A stretch of 64,000 nucleotides of DNA from G963674665 sp963674665 (lineage in GTDB: Bacteria > Desulfobacterota > Desulfovibrionia > Desulfovibrionales > Desulfovibrionaceae): NCBI GenBank assembly GCA_963674665.2, contig CAXXPL010000015.1, positions 248,001 to 312,000 of the forward strand. The letters are read 5' to 3'. Below the pieces are notes generated by a model. It did no database searches and was not told where the DNA came from. It worked only from the letters and a program-made list of their open reading frames with translations. Positions 27,862 through 37,376 of this stretch are shown here, piece after piece. The stretch's first letter is position 1, and the number at the start of each line of letters is the position of its first letter. A program made the translations under genes and the position numbers.

Positions 27862-29162
27862 CAGGAAACGGCCTCCTGTTGCGGGGGGCAGATGCAGGGC
27901 TGAGGAGTCACCTGCTCCTCCCGCCCCTTGATACAAAGCCAAAACAGCTGATCCAGGGTATCCAGAAGAAACCCGTAAGGGCCGCCGTGCTCCATGGGAT
28001 GGCCGAAGAGGACCTCGCGTTGGCGCTTCAGGGCCGCCTGGTCCACGGCGTCGGGAAATGTCTTGGCCAGGGTCATGGCCAGGCGTTCGGCGAGCAGGTA
28101 TCCGGTGGCTCCGTGGTGCAGGTCGTGAAGAGCCTGGGCAAAGGGAATGGAGCTGTCAGCCAGCCACGACCGGGCCTCGTCCGAGGGCGGGATAGCCAGC
28201 AGTTGACGCAGCAGCGAATAAATGTTGTTCAGGGCGGCCCCGGGAAGTCCGGCGCGCCACCCCAGAAGCCAGGGATTGCGTTCGAAGAGCAGGAAGTGGT
28301 CGCGCCCCAGCGCGATGAGTCCGTCCAGCACCTCCTTGGCCTCCAGAAGCAGGGGATCGTCCCAGCAGGTGGGCAGAGCGTCCAGGTCCCATGGCGCGAT
28401 GGTGGTATGGGCGGGTGTTTCCGCCCCTAACACCGTGGACAGGATGTGGGCGAACCACGCGTTGGCGTGGGGGGATTCGGGCGTCTCCAGGTGCGCGTAG
28501 CTGAGCAGATAGTTGCCCTCGCCGTACTCGCCGGTGACCATGCAGGGCTGCCCGGCCATGTTCGAGGGCTGGAGCCTGACGCCGTAAAGGGTCTCCCAGT
28601 CGGCCAGGGCGTCTCCGGGAAGAGTCTCCAGGGAGATGTCCGCCACCCAGAAGTCCGGTCCGGGCGCGGCATATGTCGCCAGCACCGACACGGGTGAATC
28701 GTGCTGCGTGGCGAAGCGGGCCGGCCACCATACGGGCAGCAGGGGGGACTCGGGCAGGTTCTCTGGTATCAGGGGATGGGAGCGGTTGACATCGCAATGC
28801 AGGTGTCCGCTGACCAGGTGCAGCATGCGATCCTTCATGGCCGCGCGTTGCCAGGGGCAGATCTTCAGGCCGAATGCGCCGGTAAGCCCCAGCCCGGAGC
28901 CGCCGCAAAAACCGATGTAGGTTCCGCCGAGTTCGATGTAGTCGCGTATGGCCTGCATGCCGGCCGCGCCAAGTCGTTCGGCTTTTCGACGCGCCACACC
29001 CCCCGGTACCACAAGGGCTGCGGGTGGCTTGCGGGAAAGCAGTCCTTGGGCTATTTCTTGGCCCCGCACCAGTCGATGCGGCAGGCCCAGGGCGCGGATG
29101 GCCCGCCAGGCCAGAAGGCCCCAGATGTGGGACTCGTCCCAAAGTATGTGAAGGCTTGACAT
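27861..29162 (-). CDS. BPL_N-domain (glutamine-amidotransferase-like) protein
   Basis: A 433-residue protein. The first 230 residues resemble the N-terminal domain of eukaryotic biotin-protein ligase, a class-I amidotransferase-like fold: PAALVVPGGVARRKAERL, then YIGFCGGSGLGLTGAFGLK with a cysteine in the nucleophile-elbow position, and later GEGNYLLSYAHLETPES. The second half is helical and unrecognised. No biotin ligase catalytic domain is present. It is coupled to the U32-like gene by a one-base overlap and diverges from valS. Function is unknown; a role on a modified peptide or cofactor is only a guess. Confidence 0.7.
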   Translation of the reverse strand: MSSLHILWDESHIWGLLAWRAIRALGLPHRLVRGQEIAQGLLSRKPPAALVVPGGVARRKAERLGAAGMQAIRDYIELGGTYIGFCGGSGLGLTGAFGLKICPWQRAAMKDRMLHLVSGHLHCDVNRSHPLIPENLPESPLLPVWWPARFATQHDSPVSVLATYAAPGPDFWVADISLETLPGDALADWETLYGVRLQPSNMAGQPCMVTGEYGEGNYLLSYAHLETPESPHANAWFAHILSTVLGAETPAHTTIAPWDLDALPTCWDDPLLLEAKEVLDGLIALGRDHFLLFERNPWLLGWRAGLPGAALNNIYSLLRQLLAIPPSDEARSWLADSSIPFAQALHDLHHGATGYLLAERLAMTLAKTFPDAVDQAALKRQREVLFGHPMEHGGPYGFLLDTLDQLFWLCIKGREEQVTPQPCICPPQQEAVS

Positions 29163-29280
29163 GATCCTCGTGCTCGCTAGTCTTCGCCGAAGCTAACAGG
29201 CTGTCCCCCCCGAATGCAAGTGGGGAGCGACGGGAAACCGCATTTTATTATACCCATAAATTCATTGGAGATGAATATCA

Positions 29281-31947
29281 ATGCCCCGAACAGATTTGCC
29301 TAAGGGTTATGAACCCCAAGACGTTGAAGATCGTTGGCGGAGCTATTGGGAAGAAAACAAGTCCTTTACCCCGGATCCCGAGGCTCCCGGGGAGCCATAC
29401 TCCATAGTAATACCGCCACCGAACGTCACAGGCTCCCTGCACATGGGGCATGCGTTGAACATCACCCTGCAGGACGTGCTGTGCCGTTTCCACCGCCAGA
29501 AGGGGCGCAACGTGCTCTGGGTGCCGGGCAGCGACCACGCGGGCATTGCCACGCAGAACGTGGTCGAGCGCCAGCTTAAGGCCGAGGGCCTGACCCGTCA
29601 CGACCTGGGGCGCGAGGCCTTCATCGAGCGCGTCTGGCAGTGGCGCGAGGACTACGGCGGCCGCATAACCCGCCAGATTCGCGGTCTGGGCGCCTCGGTG
29701 GACTGGACCAGGGAGCGTTTCACCCTGGACGAGGGGCTCTCCCGAGCGGTTCGCGAGGTCTTTGTCCGCCTGTACGAAGAGGGGTTGATCTACAAGGGCG
29801 AGTATATCATCAACTGGTGCAACCGCTGCCACACCGCACTGGCCGACGACGAGGTCGAGCACGCCAGCCGCAAGGGCAAGATCTACAAGCTGCGATACCC
29901 ACTGCAAAATCCGGTCAACGGCATCGACAGCGTGGTGGTGGCCACCACCCGCCCCGAAACCATGCTGGGCGACACAGCGGTGGCTGTTCACCCCGAGGAC
30001 GAGCGCTACAGCGCGCTCATCGGCTCCTACGCCGTACTCCCCCTGGTGGGGCGCAAGCTCGTGATCATCGGCGACAAGTACGTTGACAAGGAGTTCGGCA
30101 CCGGTTGCCTCAAAGTGACCCCGGCCCACGACATGAACGACTGGGAACTGGGGCGCAAGCACGACCTCGAGGTCATCTCCGTCATCGACGAGGAAGGCCG
30201 CATGAACGAGGCCGCGGGCGAGACCTATCAGGGGCTGACCAAGGAGGAATGCCGCGAACGCGTGGTGGCCGACCTGGAAAAGGAAGGACTGCTGGTGGCC
30301 GTGGAGGACTACGAGCACAACGTGGGGCATTGCTACCGTTGCAAGTCGGTCATCGAGCCCCATGTCTCCACCCAGTGGTTCGTGGCCGTAAAGACCCTGG
30401 CGGAGAAAGCACGCGCGGCAGTGCCCGAACAGACCCGCATCCTGCCCGAGAACTGGGTCAAGACATATTACAACTGGCTGGACAACATTCGCGACTGGTG
30501 CATCTCCCGCCAGCTCTGGTGGGGGCACCGCATCCCGGCCTGGACATGCGAGTCCTGTGGAAAGATCGTGGTGTCCCTCGAGGACCCCACCACCTGCCCG
30601 GACTGCGGCGGTGCGCTGGTACAGGACGAGGACGTGCTGGACACCTGGTTTTCCTCTGCCCTGTGGCCGTTTTCAACCCTGGGCTGGCCCGACAAGACCA
30701 GGGAGCTCGATGTGTACTACCCCACCTCGGTGCTGCTCACCGGCTTCGACATCCTGTTCTTCTGGGTGGCGCGCATGATGATGATGGGTATCCACTTTCG
30801 GGGCGAAATCCCCTTCAAGGACGTGTACATCCATGCCCTGGTGCGCGACGGCGAGGGCAAGAAGATGAGCAAGTCCACGGGCAACGTCATCGACCCCATG
30901 GACATGGTGGCCAAGTTCGGCACAGACTCCCTGCGCTTCACCCTCACCGCCTTCGCCGCCATGGGCCGGGACATCAAGCTCAGCGAGGACCGCATCGAGG
31001 GCTACCGCCATTTCGTGAACAAGATCTGGAACGCTGCCCGCTTCGCCCTCATGAACCTGCCGGACGAGGCACCGGAAGCGCCCTCCATCTCTCCCAGGGA
31101 GCATGGGCTGCACCACGGCTGGATCTGCCATCGCCTGGAAGAGCTCAAGGCCGACCTGGACGCCGCCATCACCGAATACCGCTTCAATGACGCGGCACAG
31201 TGCCTGTACCGCTTCACGTGGCACGAGTTCTGCGACTGGTACCTGGAGATGATCAAGCCGGAGCTGAACAGCGGTGACGCGGCAATCAAGGCCGCGGCCC
31301 AGTACCGGCTGCTCTCCGTGCTCAAGGAACTGCTGGTGCTGATGCATCCGGTGATGCCCTTTGTGAGCCAGGAGATCTGGAGCCACCTGCCCGGCATCGA
31401 GCAGGACGACCTCTCCAGGATGTCCTACCCGGAAGCCAGGCCCGAGCACAGGGACCCCAAGATCCTGCACGAGATGGACCTGTTGCAGGAGACCGTGGTG
31501 TCGGTGCGCAACATCCGGGGCGAGCTGAACATCAACCCCTCCCTGGAGCTGGATGTGATCATCCGCACCATCAACGATGAGGACCGGGACTTTTTCCTGG
31601 GGCATAAGCCCATGATCAAGCTCATGGCGCGGGTGGGCAACCTGGAGGCCGGTGCGGAGGTCTCGCCGCCCAAGGCCACTGCCAGCGCGGTCATCCAGGG
31701 CAACGAGATGTTCGTGCCCCTCATCGGCGCGGTGGATTTCGACGCCGAGCTTGCGCGTCTGGACAAGGAGCTGGCCAAGATTGCCAAGGACCTGACCACG
31801 GTGAACAAGAAGCTGGCCAACGAGGGCTTCACCAGCAAGGCTCCGGCCGAGGTGGTGCAAAAGGAGCGGGACAAGGCCGATGCCCTGGCCGAAAAGCAGT
31901 CCACCCTGGCCAAGCTCCAGGAGCGTTTGCGCAGTGCCATCTCCTGA
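29281..31947 (+). CDS. valS: Valyl-tRNA synthetase
   Basis: A class I aminoacyl-tRNA synthetase of 888 residues that charges tRNA-Val with valine. The HIGH-type motif is PPNVTGSLHMGHAL near residue 42 and the KMSKS loop is KKMSKSTGNVID near 525. The editing domain carries TTRPETMLGDTAVAVHPED. Zinc-type cysteine pairs NWCNRCHT and CESCGK are present. The C-terminal coiled coil (about 820-888) is rich in Lys, Leu and Glu, as usual. GGAG lies 10 bases before the ATG. Length matches the family. It reads toward the DUF3795 gene. Confidence 0.97.
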   Translation: MPRTDLPKGYEPQDVEDRWRSYWEENKSFTPDPEAPGEPYSIVIPPPNVTGSLHMGHALNITLQDVLCRFHRQKGRNVLWVPGSDHAGIATQNVVERQLKAEGLTRHDLGREAFIERVWQWREDYGGRITRQIRGLGASVDWTRERFTLDEGLSRAVREVFVRLYEEGLIYKGEYIINWCNRCHTALADDEVEHASRKGKIYKLRYPLQNPVNGIDSVVVATTRPETMLGDTAVAVHPEDERYSALIGSYAVLPLVGRKLVIIGDKYVDKEFGTGCLKVTPAHDMNDWELGRKHDLEVISVIDEEGRMNEAAGETYQGLTKEECRERVVADLEKEGLLVAVEDYEHNVGHCYRCKSVIEPHVSTQWFVAVKTLAEKARAAVPEQTRILPENWVKTYYNWLDNIRDWCISRQLWWGHRIPAWTCESCGKIVVSLEDPTTCPDCGGALVQDEDVLDTWFSSALWPFSTLGWPDKTRELDVYYPTSVLLTGFDILFFWVARMMMMGIHFRGEIPFKDVYIHALVRDGEGKKMSKSTGNVIDPMDMVAKFGTDSLRFTLTAFAAMGRDIKLSEDRIEGYRHFVNKIWNAARFALMNLPDEAPEAPSISPREHGLHHGWICHRLEELKADLDAAITEYRFNDAAQCLYRFTWHEFCDWYLEMIKPELNSGDAAIKAAAQYRLLSVLKELLVLMHPVMPFVSQEIWSHLPGIEQDDLSRMSYPEARPEHRDPKILHEMDLLQETVVSVRNIRGELNINPSLELDVIIRTINDEDRDFFLGHKPMIKLMARVGNLEAGAEVSPPKATASAVIQGNEMFVPLIGAVDFDAELARLDKELAKIAKDLTTVNKKLANEGFTSKAPAEVVQKERDKADALAEKQSTLAKLQERLRSAIS

Positions 31948-31957
31948 CCGCGCGGCA

Positions 31958-32392
31958 ATGATCCGGGCCCTGGGTCCATGCGGGCTGCATTGTGGCGGCT
32001 GCCTGGCCTTTGCCGATGGCCCCATAAGGGAGCACGCCCGGGCTCTGCAAGGCCTGTTGGGCGATAACTTCGCTGCCTATGCCAGGCGCTTCGAGGGCAT
32101 GAACCCCGTGTTCGCCAACTATCCGGCCTTTCGCGAACTGCTGGATTTTTTGAGTCAGGGAAGTTGCACCGGGTGCCGCGAGAGCGGCTGCCTGTTCAAG
32201 GAGTGCAGGGTGCCTGCCTGTGCCTCCGCGCACAGTGTGGATTTCTGCCACCAATGCCCCGAGTTTCCTTGCGACGGCCATGGTTTTCCAGACTCTCTGG
32301 CCACGGTCTGGCGCAGAAACAACGAGATTATGCGTGAGAAGGGGCTGGAGACGTATTATCAACTCGTCAAGGACCGGCCGCGCTACCCCTAG
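31958..32392 (+). CDS. DUF3795 cysteine-rich protein
   Basis: A 144-residue protein with eleven cysteines, including CGLHCGGC near the N-terminus, CTGCRESGC, and FCHQCPEFPC near the middle. This is the DUF3795 pattern, often assumed to bind metal, but no function is established. The ATG lies 10 bases after the valS stop, without a clear ribosome site, so translation may depend on valS. It is followed 18 bases later by cobA-hemD. Confidence 0.8.
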   Translation: MIRALGPCGLHCGGCLAFADGPIREHARALQGLLGDNFAAYARRFEGMNPVFANYPAFRELLDFLSQGSCTGCRESGCLFKECRVPACASAHSVDFCHQCPEFPCDGHGFPDSLATVWRRNNEIMREKGLETYYQLVKDRPRYP

Positions 32393-32410
32393 CGCTCCGG
32401 TGGAGGCGCC

Positions 32411-33934
32411 ATGAAAGTTTATCTGTTGGGTGCGGGTCCCGGTGACCCCGGCCTGCTGACCGTCAAGGCAAAGGAGATCCTCGAGACCGCCGACGTGGTG
32501 GTCTACGACTACCTGGCCAACGAGGAGTTCCTGGACTATTGCAGGTCGGACGCGGAGATCATCTACGTGGGCAAGAAGGGTGGCGACCACACCCTGCCCC
32601 AGGACCAGATCAACGCCCTGCTCGTGGAAAAGGCCAAGGAGGGCAAGGTCATCGCCCGACTCAAGGGGGGCGATCCCTATGTCTTCGGCCGTGGCGCCGA
32701 GGAGGCCGAGGAACTGCTCGAGGCTGGTCTTTCCTTCGAGGTTGTGCCGGGGGTCACCAGTGCGGTGGCCGCTCCCGCCTATGCCGGCATCCCGGTGACC
32801 CACCGCAAGTATGCCTCCAGTGTGAGCTTCATCACGGGGCACGAGGACCCCACCAAGAACGAGAGCGCCCACAACTGGGAGGCCCTGGCCAAGAGCGCCA
32901 GCACCCTGGTCTTTTTCATGGGCGTGAAGAACCTGCCCATGATCGCGGAAAACCTGATCAAGGCGGGTATGAACCCGGATACACCTGCCGCCCTGGTGCG
33001 GTGGGGCACCACCTGCCGCCAGCGCAGCATGACCGCCACCCTGGCCACGGTGGCGGACGAGGCCAGGCGTCTGGGCTTCAAGCCCCCCTCGCTGATCATT
33101 GTCGGCGAGGTCATCAGGCTGCGCGACACCCTGAACTATTTCGAGAAAAAGCCCCTGCTGGGCAAGGGCATCGTGGTCACCCGCGCCAGGGAGCAGGCCA
33201 GCGGCCTGGCCCGGACCCTGCGCGACATGGGCGCCTGCGTGGTGCAGTTCCCCACCATCAAAATACAGCAGCTACTGGATGACGCTCCCATCGAGGAAGC
33301 CATCCTCAAGCTTGGCACCTATGACTGGCTGGTGTTCACCTCGGTGAACGGGGTCAGGCACTTCTGGCGGGTACTGGGTGACATCGGTCTGGACACCCGC
33401 GTGCTCGGCGGACTGCGCATCGCGGCCATCGGGCCGGCCACTGCCGAGGCCCTGGCGGAAAAGGGTGTGAAGGCCGACTTCGTGCCCCCGAAATATGTGG
33501 CCGAGAGCGTGGTACAGGGCATGCTGGAACTGGGAGTGGCCGGGACCAGGGTGCTCATCCCTCGCGCCCGCGAGGCCCGGGAGGTGCTGCCCGAGGAACT
33601 GCGCAAGGCTGGCGCCGAGGTGGATATCCTGCCCGTGTACGAGACCGTGCTGGATCAGGGCAAGGTGGACTCCTTCATGGAGCGTCTGGAAGCCGGGGAG
33701 ATCCACTGCGTGACCTTTGCCAGCTCGTCCACGGTGGACAACTTCTTCTCCCTGGTGCCCCCGGCCACATTGCGCGAGCTGGCCCCGGACGTGAAGCTGG
33801 CCTGCATCGGTCCAGTCACCGCCGCCACCCTGGAGCGCCATGGCTTTACCCCGCACATCCAGCCCGAGGACTTCACCATCCCGGCCCTGGCCGAGGCCGT
33901 GGGCAAGGCGTTGGGAAGTGGTGGGGAAGGATAA
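32411..33934 (+). CDS. cobA-hemD: Uroporphyrinogen-III C-methyltransferase fused to uroporphyrinogen-III synthase
   Basis: A bifunctional tetrapyrrole enzyme of 507 residues. The N-terminal half (about 1-245) is the methyltransferase that makes precorrin-2, with YLLGAGPGDPGLLTVKAKE, IARLKGGDPYVFGRGAEEAE and VPGVTSAVAAPAYAGIPVTH. The C-terminal half (about 255-507) is uroporphyrinogen-III synthase, with VVTRAREQASGLARTLRDMG and VTFASSSTVDNF. This fusion is common in sulfate reducers, where it feeds sirohaem for sulfite reductase, alternative haem and cobalamin. GGAGG precedes the ATG. A strong hairpin follows the stop. Confidence 0.95.
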   Translation: MKVYLLGAGPGDPGLLTVKAKEILETADVVVYDYLANEEFLDYCRSDAEIIYVGKKGGDHTLPQDQINALLVEKAKEGKVIARLKGGDPYVFGRGAEEAEELLEAGLSFEVVPGVTSAVAAPAYAGIPVTHRKYASSVSFITGHEDPTKNESAHNWEALAKSASTLVFFMGVKNLPMIAENLIKAGMNPDTPAALVRWGTTCRQRSMTATLATVADEARRLGFKPPSLIIVGEVIRLRDTLNYFEKKPLLGKGIVVTRAREQASGLARTLRDMGACVVQFPTIKIQQLLDDAPIEEAILKLGTYDWLVFTSVNGVRHFWRVLGDIGLDTRVLGGLRIAAIGPATAEALAEKGVKADFVPPKYVAESVVQGMLELGVAGTRVLIPRAREAREVLPEELRKAGAEVDILPVYETVLDQGKVDSFMERLEAGEIHCVTFASSSTVDNFFSLVPPATLRELAPDVKLACIGPVTAATLERHGFTPHIQPEDFTIPALAEAVGKALGSGGEG

Positions 33935-33949
33935 GGATAGAAGAGTTTG

Positions 33950-33987
33950 CCGGGGGAGAAACTTTTTGAGAAAAGTTTCTCCCCCGG
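33950..33987 (+). terminator. Long hairpin after cobA-hemD
   Basis: The stem CCGGGGGAGAAACTTTT pairs perfectly with AAAAGTTTCTCCCCCGG across a TGAG loop, giving 17 base pairs. It starts 15 bases after the stop. CCCCTTTTTC follows shortly, so it can act as an intrinsic terminator. Hairpins of this GGGGAGAAACTTTT type recur between genes in Desulfovibrio genomes, from memory, so it may also be a dispersed repeat. Confidence 0.75.
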
Positions 33988-34069
33988 ACCCCTTTTTCAA
34001 AATACCATGTTGGCCTCGAATGAGCTAAGAGTTGGTCACTACACTCAATTCTAGCCAAAGGAGACCAAC

Positions 34070-35146
34070 ATGGCTGAAAAAAAGTTAGCAGAAATGAAAG
34101 CGTTTGTGGATCATTATCCTCATCAGCCCATTTACATCGGTCTGGATGTGCATAAAAAATCGTATCATATTGCAATATTATGTGCTGATGGAGACTTGGC
34201 GACTGTCGTCGCTCCCGCTGACCCCAACCACGTACTTAAGCTCATTGACGATCTCGGAGCACCCATTGGTGCGGTGGCTTACGAGAGCGGGCCCACGGGA
34301 TTCGCGCTCGCTCGTATTTTGCATTCAGCGGGGCATCGCACCATCGTCGCGGCGTCCTGCCGTATCCCTCGCCAACCCACACCCGGCGCCAAGACCGATA
34401 GTCTCGACTGCCGCAAGCTGGCCATCTACGCCGCAAAAGACCTGCTCAAGCCTATCGCTGTACCTAGCGAGGGACAGGAGGCCGAACGTACCCTGGTCCG
34501 TCGCCGCGACCAAATCGGTAAAGGACTGCGCGCATGCAAGCAACGCATCCGCTCGCTGTTGCTTGAGTTTGGCGTCGCCGAACCGACGGGCCTCAATAAT
34601 TGGAGCAAGCGGGCCATCCGCGCGCTTGAGAAGGCTCCACTCCCTGACGAGGCGCGGCTCACCCTCGATAGCCTGCTCAATGAGCTGCGCTTTTGGATCG
34701 TCGAGCGCGATGCCGTGATGCAACTTATTAAAAAGGCGGGAGAGAAGGACATCCATAAGGATGTCGTGGCAAATTTGCAGACCGTGCCGGGCGTGGGGCC
34801 GCTGGTGGCGATGGCGTTCAGGCTGGAACTCTTTTCGCCCGAGCGTTTCCTCAACACGGAGCAGGTAGCAAGCTACCTGGGGCTGGCGCCCATGGCCTGG
34901 CAGAGCGGCGAGAGCAGTGGCTCGAATCGGCTGCGGCCGGTGGGCCAGAGGATGCTGCGCGCGTTGCTTGTTGAAGCCGCATGGGTGTTCAAACGCAAGG
35001 ACCCGAGAGCACGAGCCCTGTATAACAAACTTATGGCCCGACACAACGTGAAGCAAAAGGCGATCGTAGCTGTGGCGCGAAAGCTTGCGGTGATGCTCTG
35101 GCGGCTTTGTCTTGAGAATCGCGCCTATGAAGCGAGGGTTGCGTAG
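34070..35146 (+). mobile_element. IS110 family transposase gene, second type
   Basis: A 358-residue DEDD transposase, clearly different from the IS110 copy at 19351. The N-terminal domain has YIGLDVHKKSYHIAILCADG, YESGPTGFALARIL and TPGAKTDSLDCRKLAIYA; the C-terminal region has LQTVPGVGPLVAMAFRLELF and the serine segment SGESSGSNRLR. AAAGGAG lies a few bases before the ATG. The coding frame is intact. It sits just after the cobA-hemD hairpin and just before the ATPase/PIN gene pair, marking this spot as an insertion hot-spot. Element ends were not defined; the 35147-35300 stretch may be part of it. Confidence 0.9.
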
Positions 35147-35512
35147 GTGATGGCTTCGGGACCGAGACCGGCTCGCTCCGACGTGCTCTGGGGGGCCCAT
35201 TCTCGCTCGCCGGCTGCCAGTTGGAGAACATAAGTAGCAACATATGAAGATGTTAAAGTAAGAACTGAGAGCAGGCGACACCAAATTTGGAACAAGCCGC
35301 GATAAAGTTTTTGTCGAACAAGCGACGTCTCCAAAATGGCGGGGTTCCAAAGTGTACCGAATCGGTACTTGGCGCAAACGGCGCGAATAGGAAAAGGTCA
35401 TATATACTCTCAGCTTGACATCGGGCCACATAGGAAAACTTTGGAATAGCGTTTGATCGAAGTGGACGTCCGGTGGCTATCCTGGCCGCGGACAGATGCA
35501 AGGACGCGCGCC
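35147..35512. other. Region between IS110 and the ATPase gene
   Basis: About 365 bases with no convincing gene. The first 100-150 bases are likely the 3' flank of the IS110 element. The rest should carry the promoter of the ATPase/PIN pair, but no clear box was recognised. Confidence 0.35.
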
Positions 35513-36820
35513 ATGGCTGACAAAAGCAGCAATTCCCGATCCAGCAAAGCGGAAGGCATCACCAACATCAGGGTTGAGGGTTTCAAGTCTCTGATGGCGG
35601 AGCAGTCCATTGCGGTCAAACCCCTCACCATCCTCGCCGGTGCCAACAGCTCTGGTAAATCCAGCATCATGCAGCCCCTGTTGCTTATGAAGCAGACTTT
35701 GGAGGCTCCCTATGATCCTGGTGTTTTTAAGTTGGATGGTCCGAATGTGGTGTTTTCGTCTTTCAGAGAGATGATGCCTTACAATATGAAGAATATTTCT
35801 GGCTGGACTCTTGCAATAGAAGTTGCTGTGAAAGGCATTAGCTACAGAATGACATATGGTTATAAAGAAATTAGCAGCGATTTTTCCATTTTTAATTTGG
35901 TGCGCATTAGTGCGAATAAATATATGCTCATTTGTGAAGGTGCGCTTGATAAGAGGTTGGTAAAGAATATTTGGCCAGAGGCTAAAGATAATGATTTGCA
36001 GTATTATGGATTTAGAGATCGATTTTATCTTAATGCCGGATATACTAAAGTGGATGGAAATGAGTCTGGCAAAGCGTTTGTGGCGCAGCAACTGATTGAA
36101 GCTGTGGCAGGCTTTGTCCATATAAGTGGTTCGCGAAAGAGGCAAGCAAGATCGTATCCATCTATTAATACATTTAGAAGATTCCCGGGATTATTTGAAG
36201 AATACACTGCAAGTATCATACAGCATTGGCAAAAAGAGAATGGTCTAAATTATAACCAGCTTAATGCTCAGCTTGGTTTTTTGGATCTGACACCTCGGAT
36301 TCAGGCCATGAAAAAGGATGACACAAGGGTTGAAGTCCTTGTAGCGCCAAAGGGCGGCACAATTTCTTTGGAAAATGAGACATGGCTCAACATCGCCGAT
36401 GTAGGCGTGGGTGTATCCCAAGTTTTGCCAGTGCTGGTGGCCATGTTGGCTGCTCAGCCTGAGCAGTTGGTCTACATCGAGGAGCCCGAGTTGCATCTGC
36501 ATCCCCGTGCGCAATGGCGATTGGCATCCATCATGGCCGAGGCGGCCAAAAGAGGGGTGCGGCTGGTCATTGAGACGCACAGCTCGGTATTGATACGCGG
36601 CATACAGACCCTTGTGGCCAAGGGTGAACTTGATCCTGAGCTGGTAGCGTTGCACTGGTTTACCCTTGATCCGGAGACTGGAGCGACAACAGTGTCCAGC
36701 GCAGAGATGGATGCAAACGGAGCGTATGGCGACTGGCCCGAAGATTTTGATGACACGGCCCTGGATGTTGAGCGCCAGTATTACGATGCGGTGGAAAAAA
36801 GGATGTTTACCGATGACTAG
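35513..36820 (+). CDS. AAA/ABC-type ATPase, OLD/RecF-like, of a two-gene unit
   Basis: A 435-residue SMC-like ATPase of the AAA15/21 (DUF3696-like) group. It starts with IRVEGFKSLMAEQSI, then the Walker A box GANSSGKS at residues 43-50. The late part has the ABC-type signature ADVGVGVSQVLPVLVAML, Walker B LVYIEEPELHLHP and the H-loop IETHSSVLIRG. The middle 200 residues are AT-rich in codon use and match nothing I know; they probably sense a trigger. ATPases of this kind drive Septu, PARIS, Gabija and some retron defence systems by controlling a nuclease partner. Its stop overlaps the next start by 8 bases. AAGGA is 8 bases before the ATG at 35513. Confidence 0.88.
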   Translation: MADKSSNSRSSKAEGITNIRVEGFKSLMAEQSIAVKPLTILAGANSSGKSSIMQPLLLMKQTLEAPYDPGVFKLDGPNVVFSSFREMMPYNMKNISGWTLAIEVAVKGISYRMTYGYKEISSDFSIFNLVRISANKYMLICEGALDKRLVKNIWPEAKDNDLQYYGFRDRFYLNAGYTKVDGNESGKAFVAQQLIEAVAGFVHISGSRKRQARSYPSINTFRRFPGLFEEYTASIIQHWQKENGLNYNQLNAQLGFLDLTPRIQAMKKDDTRVEVLVAPKGGTISLENETWLNIADVGVGVSQVLPVLVAMLAAQPEQLVYIEEPELHLHPRAQWRLASIMAEAAKRGVRLVIETHSSVLIRGIQTLVAKGELDPELVALHWFTLDPETGATTVSSAEMDANGAYGDWPEDFDDTALDVERQYYDAVEKRMFTDD

Positions 36821-37355
36821 ATCTGACAAACCAGGTTTGGTTTTCGATGCTTCCATTGCCAACGCGGCTGGCGGACTGGGAAAAGAAGATCAGGGCTCAA
36901 CAATGTGTACCTATTTTTTGGAATCGGTTTCCAAACATGACTACTATATGGTCATGACGCGAGCAATTTCAGAAGAGTGGAATGCTCATTGCACGTATTA
37001 TAGCTATAAATGGCGTAACAAGATGGTCGGTCGTAAGTGTGTCAAGACTCTTGGAAAAGCAGACAATCCTGAGTTGGAGAGACATTTTCAGTCATGCTTT
37101 TTCGAAAAAGAAACTCAGAGAAAAGCACTGGAAACGGACATGCTGCTTCTTGAAGCCGCCCTGACCTCTGACAAGCGCATCGCCTCTCTTGATGAAAAGG
37201 CCCGTACCCCGGCCAGAACTCTGGCTGCATCGTGCCCCTTCGTCCGAGATATACTCTGGATCAATCCCTCTAAACCCGAAGAAGCGCCGCTTCAATGGCT
37301 TGCTGCGGGCGCACCCATGGATGCGCGACGCCTGCTCGGCCATCAGGCGCAGTAA
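36813..37355 (+). CDS. PIN-like nuclease, putative effector paired with the ATPase
   Basis: A 180-residue protein with the acidic pattern of a PIN ribonuclease domain: D12 in LVFDAS, E54/E55 in ISEEW, D109 in ALETDMLLLEAAL and D127 in DKRIASLDE. The order of strand and helix segments fits the fold. The gene starts inside the ATPase stop as ATGACTAG, so the two are translated together, and AAGGAT precedes it. A metal-dependent RNA or tRNA cleavage role released on ATPase triggering is the natural hypothesis. No small antitoxin is next to it, so the ATPase itself would have to restrain it. The domain call rests on motif order only. Confidence 0.68.
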   Translation: MTRSDKPGLVFDASIANAAGGLGKEDQGSTMCTYFLESVSKHDYYMVMTRAISEEWNAHCTYYSYKWRNKMVGRKCVKTLGKADNPELERHFQSCFFEKETQRKALETDMLLLEAALTSDKRIASLDEKARTPARTLAASCPFVRDILWINPSKPEEAPLQWLAAGAPMDARRLLGHQAQ

Positions 37356-37376
37356 CCAAATATCCAGGACCAGATC

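Noticed and set aside
35453..35512. Longer TTG-initiated form of the ATPase
   Set aside because: The ATG at 35513 has a better ribosome site and the extra 20 residues show no similarity.
36813..37355. Classical toxin-antitoxin pair (VapBC-type)
   Set aside because: The partner is a full ATPase of 435 residues, not a small DNA-binding antitoxin.
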